A DNA stretch of 64,000 bases from Nocardia sp. CY41 (GTDB lineage: Bacteria; Actinomycetota; Actinomycetes; Mycobacteriales; Mycobacteriaceae): contig NZ_VUOS01000001.1 in NCBI RefSeq assembly GCF_009829325.1, positions 434,001 to 498,000 on the forward strand, written 5' to 3'. The position numbers and the translations under genes are program-made. The notes under the pieces are model-generated. The model saw only the letters and a program-made list of their open reading frames with translations, had not been told where the DNA came from and ran no database searches. Of the stretch, positions 17,601 to 23,924 are shown one piece after another (position 1 is the first letter of the stretch; each line of letters starts with the position of its first letter).

Positions 17601-18712
17601 CGGCGCTCACCCCGCGTGCGGAGCCGCTGCGCGCCGGGCTGGCGCGCGAGCTGTCCCGGCTCGGTTCGGTTTCGATCGCCCCCACCGACTTCGACGTCGC
17701 GGCACTGCCCGACCACCTGCGCATGACTTTCGCGGCCGTCGGCGACGACGGCGCGACGCTCGCCCGGGACAAAAGCCTCGCCGCGCTGAAAACGCAGCTG
17801 GCCGAGCAGGTTTCCGCATCGGTCGCGCGGGCCACCGCGGGGGCGGAGCGACCGCCGGCCACGGTGTGGACCTCCGAATCGCTGGGCACCCTCGCGCCTA
17901 CGGTGCGGCGCGAGGTGGCGGGGCAGACCGTCACGGGGTATCCGGCGCTCGTCGCCGAGGGCGACGGCGTGGCGGTCCGGGTGCTCAGCTCCCCCGCGCA
18001 GCAGGCCGCCGCCATGCGCCTCGGCACCAGAGCGCTGCTGCTGCACGCGCTGCCCGCTTCGGCGCGTAGCGCCACCGCGGGCCTGTCGCCTTCCGATCGC
18101 CTTGCGCTGAGCCAGAATCCGTACGGCTCCCTGGAGGCGCTGCTCGAGGACTGCCGCGCGGCCGCCGCCGACGAACTGCTCGCGGCCGCGGGCGGGCCGG
18201 TGCTCGATCCGGCGGAGTTCGACGCGCTCGTCGCCCGGATCCGTCCCGATTTCGCCGCAACCGTCGCTCGTTATGTGCGCCTCGTCGTGCCGATTCTGGC
18301 CGGCGCTCATCAGGTTTCGGCGGCGCTGGAGCGTACGAACGAGCGCGACATCGCCGATGACGTCCGTCATCAGCTCGACAACCTGGTCTTTCGCGGCTTC
18401 GTATCCGAGACGGGCGCGACCAGGCTGCGCGAACTACCGCGTTATCTGCAAGCCGCGGCGGCACGACTGGAAGCGTTGCCCGGCTCGGCGGTTCGCGATC
18501 GCCAAGGCATGGCCGAAATCGACCGGGTTCTGGCCGCTTATGATCGCCTGGTCGAGTCGCTGCCGGACAACCGCAGACAGGCGCCCGCGGTGACCGAGAT
18601 CTGGTGGATGATCGAGGAATTCCGCGTCAGCCTGTTCGCGCAGAAGCTCGGTACTCCTTTTCCGGTGTCGGCCAAGCGAATCGAGAAGGCGATCGCCGCG
18701 GTCCGGCGCTGA
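14609..18712 (+). CDS. hrpA: ATP-dependent RNA helicase HrpA
   Basis: 1367 residues from ATG 14609; the frame stays open to 14333 but the upstream part is low-complexity and overlaps the aminotransferase promoter. Motifs are GETGSGKT (92-99), IIDEAHERS, a SAT motif in ITSATID and QRSGRCGR, followed by an OB-fold and the DUF3418 C-terminal region of bacterial HrpA. It is a DEAH-box 3'-5' RNA helicase that resolves stalled or collided ribosomes. The insert after WSTRSRDS (Arg/Ser/Gly-rich, GRGRSARGRSS) is a disordered basic linker. The stop is two bases from the convergent nrdR stop. Confidence 0.93.
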   Translation: MTRTAATDSRALRTRLANLSLRDEHRLRRMLDKARGGDLADVEAEIAAAELRVEARRAAVPQIRYPEQLPVTARREDIAAAIAEHQVVIVAGETGSGKTTQIPKICLELGRGVRGNIGHTQPRRLAARTVAERIAEELGTELGDVVGYTVRFTDHASEHTLVKLMTDGILLAEIQRDRLLRRYDTIIIDEAHERSLNIDFLLGYLKQLLPRRPDLKVIITSATIDPELFARHFADEHGTPAPIVEVSGRSYRVEIRYRPLALELPSAAADDDEDTRIVDRDPVDAIGDAVTELFAAGDGDVLVFLSGEREIRDTADALRDLKLPRTEILPLYARLSAAEQHRVFAPHTGRRVVLATNVAETSLTVPGIRYVVDPGTARISRYSMRTKVQRLPIEPVSQASARQRSGRCGRVADGICIRLYSEDDFDSRPAFTDPEILRTNLAAVILQMTALGLGDIENFPFVEAPDRRAVRDGIALLEELGALARRDGGSRAGEDATALSLTPIGREMAQLPVDPRMARMLVEAQRTGCLTDVLVIVAALSIQDVRERPAEQQQAADAHHARFTVEGSDFLAYLRLWDYLGGQRKSLSSNQFRRLCREEFLHYLRIREWQDLHGQLRTITKGLGWSTRSRDSAAAAEPDRAETDGPDGKSGNRSGRGRSARGRSSADRGRSATAAAVADGDGVPWDSTAIHQALLAGMLSHIGVREAESREFLGARNAKFMIFPGSSLAKKPPRWVMAAELVETSRLWGRMAAKIEPEWAERLAGDLVKRTYSEPHWSAKRGAARAYERVTLYGIPLVTGRPVDYGRIDPELSRELFIRHALVQGEWQTRHEFFHRNRALLDDVADLEHRARRRDILVDDEVLFEFYDKRLPADIVSVRHFDSWWRSARREDPGLLDFTTSTVVNEGATALDPAAFPDSWRQGELSFPLSYQFEPGTEDDGVTVRIPVEQLAHVRAVGFDWLVPGMRDELAAALIKTLPKTLRRSVVPAPDFAAAALAALTPRAEPLRAGLARELSRLGSVSIAPTDFDVAALPDHLRMTFAAVGDDGATLARDKSLAALKTQLAEQVSASVARATAGAERPPATVWTSESLGTLAPTVRREVAGQTVTGYPALVAEGDGVAVRVLSSPAQQAAAMRLGTRALLLHALPASARSATAGLSPSDRLALSQNPYGSLEALLEDCRAAAADELLAAAGGPVLDPAEFDALVARIRPDFAATVARYVRLVVPILAGAHQVSAALERTNERDIADDVRHQLDNLVFRGFVSETGATRLRELPRYLQAAAARLEALPGSAVRDRQGMAEIDRVLAAYDRLVESLPDNRRQAPAVTEIWWMIEEFRVSLFAQKLGTPFPVSAKRIEKAIAAVRR

Positions 18713-18713
18713 G

Positions 18714-19184
18714 TCAGTCCGCGGCCGACAGCGCTTCGGCGCGCGCCCGGCGCATCTCCTGGATCTCGCGTTCGAAGTCCTCGGCCGAGGTGAACGATCG
18801 GTAGACCGACGCGAACCGCAGGTAGGCCACCTCGTCCAAGTCACGCAGCGGACCCAGGATGGCCAGGCCGACCTCGTGGCTGGGCACCTCGGGCGATCCC
18901 TTGGCCCGCACCGCGTCCTCCACCTGCTGTGCGAGCAGGTTCAGCGCGTCGTCGTCGACTTCGCGACCTTGGCAGGCCCGGCGCACACCCCGGATGACCT
19001 TCTCGCGGCTGAACGGCTCGGTGACGCCGCTGCGCTTGACCACCGACAGAATGGCGGTCTCCACGGTGGTGAACCGCCGCCCACACTGCGGGCAGGCACG
19101 ACGGCGGCGGATGGCCGCGCCTTCGTCGGCCTCGCGCGAGTCCACCACCCGGGAGTCGGGGTGTCGGCAGTACGGGCAATGCAT
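18714..19184 (-). CDS. nrdR: Transcriptional repressor NrdR
   Basis: 156 residues. An N-terminal zinc ribbon (CPYC 3-6, CPQC 31-34) is followed by an ATP-cone ([20 protein letters not shown]). NrdR senses ATP/dATP and represses ribonucleotide reductase genes. Length and motifs match the family exactly. It is next to lexA and a cell-division suppressor, as in mycobacteria (Rv2718c-Rv2720). No nrd genes lie in this window. Confidence 0.96.
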   Translation of the reverse strand: MHCPYCRHPDSRVVDSREADEGAAIRRRRACPQCGRRFTTVETAILSVVKRSGVTEPFSREKVIRGVRRACQGREVDDDALNLLAQQVEDAVRAKGSPEVPSHEVGLAILGPLRDLDEVAYLRFASVYRSFTSAEDFEREIQEMRRARAEALSAAD

Positions 19185-19388
19185 CCGAGAAATCCTTCGT
19201 CGATGCGCGTGCTCGCGTCCGGACCGGGCACCGATCTCGGTGATCGGTCCGGCGAGCCCGTGTACAGAGGTCTATACCCCGGCACCAGGCATTCCTCGTA
19301 CGACACGCGGAATACCTGCATAACACTTCGAGGATACCCGTCCGAGTTTCCGGATTGTCGCACTCACCCGGCTATCGGACTCGGACGA

Positions 19389-20642
19389 TCATCCGGAGAT
19401 CTGCCACTGCGTCGTCAGATCGGCGAGCAGGTCCGGCAACCGGGCGGCAAGGCGGCCGCGGGCGAGTTTGCCCCAAAACGCCTCGCCGAGCACGGTGCCG
19501 GCCAGTGCCGGGTCGGTCTCCAGATCGATGTGACGGGGCACCAGGTCGCCGGTGATGTAGCTCCACCGTGCGTCGCGGTCGGCCCAGTTGAAGGCGGGCA
19601 GCGGGACGCGAAGCGCGAGGCTGCGGCCCCCTACGTCGGCGGTGACCACCGTCGGGGCGAACACGCCGGGAGCTCGGACGCCCGGGACTCCGGGCTTTCC
19701 CGCCACGGTGCTGATGTAGGTGAGCACGCGGCCGATCGGAGCCCGGCCCGCCGACGTCTCGTCCCATTGGTCGGCGACGACGTGGTTCTGCTCCCGGTCG
19801 GTCATCCGGACGAGCGCGTCGACGTAGCCGTCCCCGGTGCCCGAGGCGATCGACCGCCAGGCGGTTCGCAGGTCGTCGTCGAGCAGGCCCGCCGCGTACA
19901 TCTCCTCGATTCCGCGCATGCCCAGTGCGACGTACGCCTCGTGCATCGGCACCAGATCCGTGAAGATGTGCTTCTGCATGATCATCAGGCGCGTCTGGTA
20001 CCAGGCGACGTCCGCGGCGCTCAGCCGGAAGCCCTCGGTGGCGAGCAGCCGGATGTCCTCCGGCAGCGCACGCGCCAATTCCGGTGGGGTGGCGCGCAGC
20101 AGGTCCGCGACCGCGTTGCCGAATTGATGGATGCCCGGCACGTCAAGCACGACGCCCACATCGCCCATGTCGAAGAATCCGGAAGCGAACGATCCGCCCG
20201 CGATACCGGCCAGCCCCGCCCAGTAGAACTCCGGATGCCGCGTGGCCAGCCGCAGATAATTGACGTACACCTGGTTGAAGATGCGCTCGTTCGCATGCGG
20301 GCCGCGACCGGGATCCCAAGCAGCCAGCTCGATGTCGGCGTTGCGGGTGGCGACCACCAGCCAGTACTGATGCAGCAACGTCGCGTACCGGCGCGGCGCC
20401 ACGCCGTCGGCCCGCGCCTGCCCCAGCGCCTGGGCGAGGAGGGATTCGTCCAGTGGCAGAGCGGGATCGAGTCCACCCGCCCCGGCACCGTCACCGTTGA
20501 GGGACGGGAGGTCGAGATATGCCGTGTACGCGGGCTCGGCCCGGGCTGTGGACGCTGCGCCCGCAGCGAAGACGAGACAGAGGAACAAGGCCACTACGCG
20601 GAAGTAGCCGCGAACCGTGCGGCTCGAGGTGCGGAAAGTCAT
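19389..20642 (-). CDS. Secreted protein of unknown function
   Basis: 417 residues. A Sec-type signal peptide is clear: basic start, hydrophobic VVALFLCLVFAAGAAS, and an AxA-type site in STARA. The mature protein is helical, with no domain I can name. Conserved-looking stretches are HANERIFNQVYVNYLRLA and NWADRDARWSYITGDLVP, and HQF and MHEAY are histidine-containing. The upstream region has a KstR-like palindrome and a sequence resembling the 3' half of a TPP aptamer (see findings). No strong ribosome site precedes the ATG. It interrupts the otherwise conserved nrdR-divS-lexA order. Confidence 0.75.
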   Translation of the reverse strand: MTFRTSSRTVRGYFRVVALFLCLVFAAGAASTARAEPAYTAYLDLPSLNGDGAGAGGLDPALPLDESLLAQALGQARADGVAPRRYATLLHQYWLVVATRNADIELAAWDPGRGPHANERIFNQVYVNYLRLATRHPEFYWAGLAGIAGGSFASGFFDMGDVGVVLDVPGIHQFGNAVADLLRATPPELARALPEDIRLLATEGFRLSAADVAWYQTRLMIMQKHIFTDLVPMHEAYVALGMRGIEEMYAAGLLDDDLRTAWRSIASGTGDGYVDALVRMTDREQNHVVADQWDETSAGRAPIGRVLTYISTVAGKPGVPGVRAPGVFAPTVVTADVGGRSLALRVPLPAFNWADRDARWSYITGDLVPRHIDLETDPALAGTVLGEAFWGKLARGRLAARLPDLLADLTTQWQISG

Positions 20643-20702
20643 GTGCTGAAAGGTCCCGGCGTCGTTCGGGCGGTGTTGCCCGGATCAGGTTTTCAGCACG
20701 GT

Positions 20703-20716
20703 AGCAACACGTTCTA
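20703..20716 (-). promoter_or_regulatory. KstR-like operator upstream of the secreted protein gene
   Basis: On the minus strand TAGAACGTGTTGCT fits the published KstR consensus TnnAACnnGTTnnA at all but the last position. It lies about 60 bp upstream of the start codon and overlaps a possible -10 (TACCGT). KstR controls sterol catabolism in mycobacteria and rhodococci. Single-site match only. Confidence 0.4.
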
Positions 20717-20766
20717 GTTTGCGGATCCACAATCACGGCCGCTCGGAATGGCCGATTTCCTTGCGA

Positions 20767-21234
20767 TCACTGTGAATTGCCGCCACCGGGCGCCGCCGAG
20801 CCGTCCACCACCGCGGGCGCGGGCCGGACGGACTCGCCACCCCACTCGCCCGCGCGCACATGCGCCATGGCGATCAGCCCCACCACGATCACGGCGGTGA
20901 TCAGCGCGGTGACGGCGAGGACCGCGAAGCCGACCTGCGCCTGCTCGACACGCTGCATCGGATGTTCGCCGCGGGCGCGCCGATGCGCGAACGCGCGGGA
21001 CCCGCGGTCGTAAGCGACCATGCCCGCACCGGGACGCGCGCCGGGCGGGCGTCGATCGACCGCGGTCCGGTGCGCGGGCGTCAGCGCGCGAGAGCGCGCA
21101 CCATCGCACACCAATCGCCGCGCGGTCTCGTACCCGAGATCGTCCCGCGCCGGGCCGGAATCGGCGGCGCGGCGTGCGGATTCCGCGACCGACGCGCCGG
21201 AGGACAGGGGGACATCGCTGATCACAGTGCTCAT
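20767..21234 (-). CDS. DivS/ChiZ-like SOS cell-division suppressor
   Basis: 155 residues from the ATG at 21234, which has GGAGG eight bases upstream. A basic, disordered N-terminal half precedes one membrane segment (about 101-126, GFAVLAVTALITAVIVVGLI) and a 29-residue outer tail. Position divergent from lexA and next to nrdR matches Rv2719c (ChiZ) and corynebacterial divS, damage-induced proteins that delay division. Unlike Rv2719c there is no C-terminal LysM domain. LexA boxes lie 45-160 bp upstream. Identification rests on context more than sequence. Confidence 0.7.
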   Translation of the reverse strand: MSTVISDVPLSSGASVAESARRAADSGPARDDLGYETARRLVCDGARSRALTPAHRTAVDRRPPGARPGAGMVAYDRGSRAFAHRRARGEHPMQRVEQAQVGFAVLAVTALITAVIVVGLIAMAHVRAGEWGGESVRPAPAVVDGSAAPGGGNSQ

Positions 21235-21278
21235 CGGACAAACCTCCGTGGTGGGTGCTCCGTCGCCGTTCGAGCTGT

Positions 21279-21294
21279 TCGAACATGTGTTCCG
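21279..21294. promoter_or_regulatory. LexA (SOS) box 1
   Basis: TCGAACATGTGTTCCG matches the mycobacterial SOS box TCGAAC-N4-GTTCGA except in the last two bases. It is 45 bp upstream of the divS-like start and likely its main operator. Confidence 0.75.
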
Positions 21295-21301
21295 AGTCGA
21301 T

Positions 21302-21317
21302 TCGCTCATGTGTTCGA
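21302..21317. promoter_or_regulatory. LexA (SOS) box 2, degenerate
   Basis: TCGCTCATGTGTTCGA keeps the right half-site GTTCGA and the outer TCG. Two of six left half-site bases differ from consensus. Confidence 0.5.
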
Positions 21318-21332
21318 AGAACTGGTGTTCGA
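21317..21332. promoter_or_regulatory. LexA (SOS) box 3, degenerate
   Basis: AAGAACTGGTGTTCGA has GAAC-N4-GTTCGA with the two outer left bases changed. It abuts box 2, which could allow cooperative binding of two dimers. Confidence 0.5.
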
Positions 21333-21380
21333 TTTCTACCACGGCTCGGCGACAAAGTCAGTACCGACACCCGACATGCG

Positions 21381-21396
21381 TCGAACAGATGTTTGA
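21381..21396. promoter_or_regulatory. LexA (SOS) box 4 (lexA promoter)
   Basis: TCGAACAGATGTTTGA differs from TCGAAC-N4-GTTCGA at one base. It is about 107 bp upstream of the lexA start and is the best candidate for lexA autoregulation. Confidence 0.75.
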
Positions 21397-21502
21397 TCCA
21401 GCGGCGCGACCGGACTAGATTCGAAGAACCGAAGATTCGACGGGCCATCGAGACAGACGCCGGGCACGGACCGGCCTGGCACAGCAGGAAAGGGCGGTTG
21501 CG

Positions 21503-22231
21503 GTGAGGCAGACGGACGACACGGGTGACGAGACCGAAAGCGGCGCCGACGCGGCGGGTAGCGGGGCGGATCTCACCGTGCGTCAGCGCAAAGTGCTCGA
21601 GGTGATCCGCACCTCGGTGAGCGAGCGCGGCTACCCGCCGAGCATCCGGGAGATCGGTGACGCCGTCGGCCTCACGTCCACCTCGTCGGTCGCTCATCAG
21701 CTGCGCGCCCTGGAGCGCAAGGGCTACCTGCGCCGCGACCCGAATCGACCCCGCGCCGTGGACGTCCGGGGCCTGGACGAGGTGGTGCGGTCGGTGACCA
21801 GCCTGCCGGTCGCCGCGGTCGACGACGGCGAGATCACCGTCGATGTCGACCGTCCCGTCCCGACGTTCGTCCCGGTGCTCGGCCGCATCGCCGCCGGTGG
21901 CCCGATTCTGGCCGAACAGGCCGTGGAGGACGTCTTCCCGCTGCCGCGCGAACTGGTCGGCGACGGTTCGTTGTTCCTGCTGAAGGTCGTCGGTCAGTCC
22001 ATGATCGACGCGGCGATCTGCGACGGCGACTGGGTGGTCGTGCGGCAGCAGAACGTCGCCGACAACGGCGATATCGTCGCGGCGATGATCGACGGCGAGG
22101 CCACGGTGAAGACTTTCAAGCGCACGGGCAAGGACGTCTGGCTGATGCCGCACAACCCGGTATTCGAGCCGATTCCCGGCAACGACGCTCAGATCCTGGG
22201 CAAGGTCGTCACGGTCATCCGCAAGATCTGA
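21503..22231 (+). CDS. lexA: SOS repressor LexA
   Basis: 242 residues with a GTG start behind AGGAAAGG. The winged helix ([20 protein letters not shown], then [12 protein letters not shown]) is followed by a hinge and an S24 peptidase domain. The autocleavage bond is A131-G132 in RIAAGG, with catalytic S166 (GQSM) and K203 (TVKTFK). RecA filaments trigger cleavage; recA itself is at the right end of this window. Four candidate SOS boxes fill the divergent gap to the divS-like gene. Confidence 0.97.
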   Translation: MRQTDDTGDETESGADAAGSGADLTVRQRKVLEVIRTSVSERGYPPSIREIGDAVGLTSTSSVAHQLRALERKGYLRRDPNRPRAVDVRGLDEVVRSVTSLPVAAVDDGEITVDVDRPVPTFVPVLGRIAAGGPILAEQAVEDVFPLPRELVGDGSLFLLKVVGQSMIDAAICDGDWVVVRQQNVADNGDIVAAMIDGEATVKTFKRTGKDVWLMPHNPVFEPIPGNDAQILGKVVTVIRKI

Positions 22232-22247
22232 CGGTCGGGCACGCCGA

Positions 22248-22283
22248 GACACCGCCGGCCACGCTGACGCGGCCGGCGGTGTC
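22248..22283. terminator. Bidirectional terminator after lexA
   Basis: GACACCGCCGGCC and GGCCGGCGGTGTC form a perfect 13-bp stem with a 10-base loop, 17 bases past lexA. It also lies just past the convergent small membrane-protein gene, so it can serve both. Confidence 0.75.
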
Positions 22284-22292
22284 CGGCCGGGG

Positions 22293-22703
22293 TCAGCTCC
22301 CGACGCCGAGCGCGGTCAGGAACACCAGCACGACGGTCGTCACGGCGAATACGCCGTGACCCGCGACGACGGCAACGGGAAAGTGTCCTTCGGGAGGTTC
22401 GGCCGTGCCGGCTGAACGGTCCCGGTAGACGGGAATCCAGCGCAGCAGCATCGCGAAACCGAGAAGCGCGACCGGGATCAGCAAGATGAACGCGGTCCAC
22501 GCCAGTGCCGTGCTGTCGACGACGAGGTACACGATCCAGACGATCAGACCGGCCACGGCGAGCGCGAAGTGACCGAACAGGACCGGCGGCGGCAGCTGGG
22601 TCGAATTCGGCTGACGCGTGCCACCCCGGGCGATCCACGTGCCGAGCAGGAAGAAACCGCCGCCCGCGGTGAGGAGCCAGAAGATCAATGCGGCGATGCC
22701 CAT
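22293..22703 (-). CDS. Small four-helix membrane protein, unknown
   Basis: 136 residues beginning MGIAALIFWLLTAGGG, with a perfect AGGAGG seven bases upstream; the longer open frame is not coding. Four hydrophobic helices are visible, two starting with histidine-containing turns (FGHFALAVAGLIVW and VAGHGVFAVTTVVLV). Such paired helix histidines can hold haem or metal, but this is inference. It follows the DUF2231 gene by 29 bp on the same strand. Confidence 0.75.
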   Translation of the reverse strand: MGIAALIFWLLTAGGGFFLLGTWIARGGTRQPNSTQLPPPVLFGHFALAVAGLIVWIVYLVVDSTALAWTAFILLIPVALLGFAMLLRWIPVYRDRSAGTAEPPEGHFPVAVVAGHGVFAVTTVVLVFLTALGVGS

Positions 22704-22732
22704 GGTGTGCCTCCTGACAGGTGAGCAGGGAT

Positions 22733-23242
22733 TCAGTGGGTGAAGCCGCCGGCCTGGGTGGTTTCGTCGGCGACCCGTACGCCGTAGTGATAGGCCAGCT
22801 TGCCGCCGAGATACCCGGATATCGCCAACATCATCAGACCTGCCGCCGACAGCACCAACGGCCCCGCCTGGACCGCGACCGTCTTGTCGGCGCCCCGCCG
22901 CCATACGAAGCCGACCGCGTAGACAGCGGTCACCAGCAGGTTGAGGGTCATGTGCAGCAAGCCGGTGCGGAAGGCGGGCGTACCGGTGGGGATCGCGAGC
23001 AGATCGAGGAACCCGATCGTCGCGGCGGCCAAGGCGCCGAGCACGCCGATCGCGATCAACCAGGACGACCCCTCGACCAGGAAGTCCGGATCATCGACGA
23101 ATCGGGACGCGAGGTCGAACACGAAACTGGCGACCCAGGCGCCGATCGGGACGGTGACCAGGATGGGATGGAACGGATGCCCGTACGGACCGGCCAGCAC
23201 GGCACTGACCGGCCGCTTCGCCTGTCGCGGATCTCCGGTCAT
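22733..23242 (-). CDS. DUF2231 membrane protein
   Basis: 169 residues from ATG 23242 (GAGG upstream). The family signature HPFHPILVTVPIGAW comes early and is followed by four hydrophobic helices with conserved-looking histidines (LLHMTLNLL, AYHYGV). DUF2231 proteins are predicted redox-associated membrane proteins without an assigned function. The start overlaps by ATGA the stop of a small upstream frame, and a four-helix protein follows, suggesting a single operon read leftward from 23760. Confidence 0.82.
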   Translation of the reverse strand: MTGDPRQAKRPVSAVLAGPYGHPFHPILVTVPIGAWVASFVFDLASRFVDDPDFLVEGSSWLIAIGVLGALAAATIGFLDLLAIPTGTPAFRTGLLHMTLNLLVTAVYAVGFVWRRGADKTVAVQAGPLVLSAAGLMMLAISGYLGGKLAYHYGVRVADETTQAGGFTH

Positions 23243-23412
23243 GGCGCACCTCGCTGGATCGCGTCGCCATTCGCCGACCACCACGGAACACCGAACCCGT
23301 CCATCACGGGCAGCATTTTCTGCGCGGATACCGGGTGACGGATATCGCGCCGGGTGTGACGAATGGCGAATCGATTGCGGTCGATTACGAAATTATCCGT
23401 ACTGCCGTGCAT
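23239..23412 (-). CDS. Possible 57-codon gene coupled to DUF2231
   Basis: From ATG 23412 (or GTG 23421) the frame reads MHGSTDNFVIDRNRF near the start and ends PWWSANGDAIQRGAP, stopping at an ATGA overlap with the DUF2231 start. The overlap geometry argues that it is translated. There is no clear ribosome site and no family resemblance. It could instead be the untranslated leader of the DUF2231 gene. Confidence 0.35.
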   Translation of the reverse strand: MHGSTDNFVIDRNRFAIRHTRRDIRHPVSAQKMLPVMDGFGVPWWSANGDAIQRGAP

Positions 23413-23474
23413 AAATCGCACATCGCATATTCGCGGTAGCAGGAACTCGCCGCGTTTTCCGGTCGGTGGCGCTG

Positions 23475-23564
23475 TTACGACATCATCGGCAGCATCGGCA
23501 TCGGCATGCCGGGGAACATGCGGTTCCACCAGTCCCGTGCCATCCCCATCATCTGATCCATCAC
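23475..23564 (-). CDS. 29-residue methionine-rich micropeptide
   Basis: GTG start at 23564 with AGGGAGG about nine bases upstream. The peptide begins MMDQMMGMARDWW, continues NRMFPGMP and ends MPMLPMMS: 11 of 29 residues are methionine, with two tryptophans. The start overlaps the preceding 51-codon frame's stop by GTGA, so the two are probably translationally coupled. Met-rich spacing of this kind is known in copper-binding proteins, and an amphipathic membrane peptide is another option. It is too short for ordinary gene finders. No homologue comes to mind. Confidence 0.6.
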   Translation of the reverse strand: MMDQMMGMARDWWNRMFPGMPMPMLPMMS

Positions 23565-23716
23565 GGTAGTTCACCTCCCTTCGCGCAAGACATGGGGCGC
23601 AGCTGGGCCGGTCGGCCACCATGATGAGGAACACGCGGGTACGCCGTGGGAATCACCCGGAAAAATGTTTCCGGGTAGAAGTGATTTTTCGCCCCGACAA
23701 CCACCGGCGAATACAC
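23561..23716 (-). CDS. 51-codon leader ORF of the micropeptide operon
   Basis: GTG start at 23716 preceded by GAGGAG with a six-base spacer and, further up, a consensus TATAAT. It begins MYSPVVVGAKNHFYP and ends RPMSCAKGGELP. Its last codons (AAG GGA GGT GAA) form the ribosome site of the Met-rich peptide, and its TGA overlaps that gene's GTG. The message contains a perfect hairpin CCCGGAAA-AATG-TTTCCGGG (plus strand 23656-23675), which could regulate read-through. It may be a regulatory leader rather than a functional protein. Confidence 0.5.
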   Translation of the reverse strand: MYSPVVVGAKNHFYPETFFRVIPTAYPRVPHHGGRPAQLRPMSCAKGGELP

Positions 23717-23753
23717 GTGTTACTCCTCGCGGTCGGGCTCGACAGCCATATTC

Positions 23754-23759
23754 ATTATA
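23754..23759 (-). promoter_or_regulatory. Consensus -10 element of the micropeptide operon
   Basis: TATAAT on the minus strand in GCGTATAATGAATATGG, about 38 bases upstream of the 51-codon ORF. A perfect -10 is rare in this high-GC sequence. The -35 region is weak (TTTCG). The surrounding 23,600-23,890 is noticeably less GC-rich than the flanking genes. Confidence 0.6.
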
Positions 23760-23892
23760 CGCCGCGAGGGTCCGGCGAAACATGGAGAAGCGCCGCGTCA
23801 TTCGCCGATACGGTGACCGGGAGCCATTTCTACGCGGCCTCGTCGTCTTCGAGAAAAGGGCGTCGCGTTCCGCTTCGCGGCTTCGACGGTCA

Positions 23893-23915
23893 CGGCGGCA
23901 CATGCCGTGCCGCCG
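23893..23915 (-). terminator. Terminator of the hydrogenase island
   Basis: CGGCGGCA and TGCCGCCG form a perfect 8-bp stem with a 7-base loop, ten bases past the last gene (DUF6390). It separates the hydrogenase transcript from the micropeptide promoter. Confidence 0.6.
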
Positions 23916-23924
23916 CTCGATCCG

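Noticed and set aside
20643..20720. Full TPP riboswitch upstream of the secreted protein
   Set aside because: Only the 3'-half consensus is present, and the likely transcript start leaves no room for the P2/P3 arms. Kept as a low-interest finding, not a feature.
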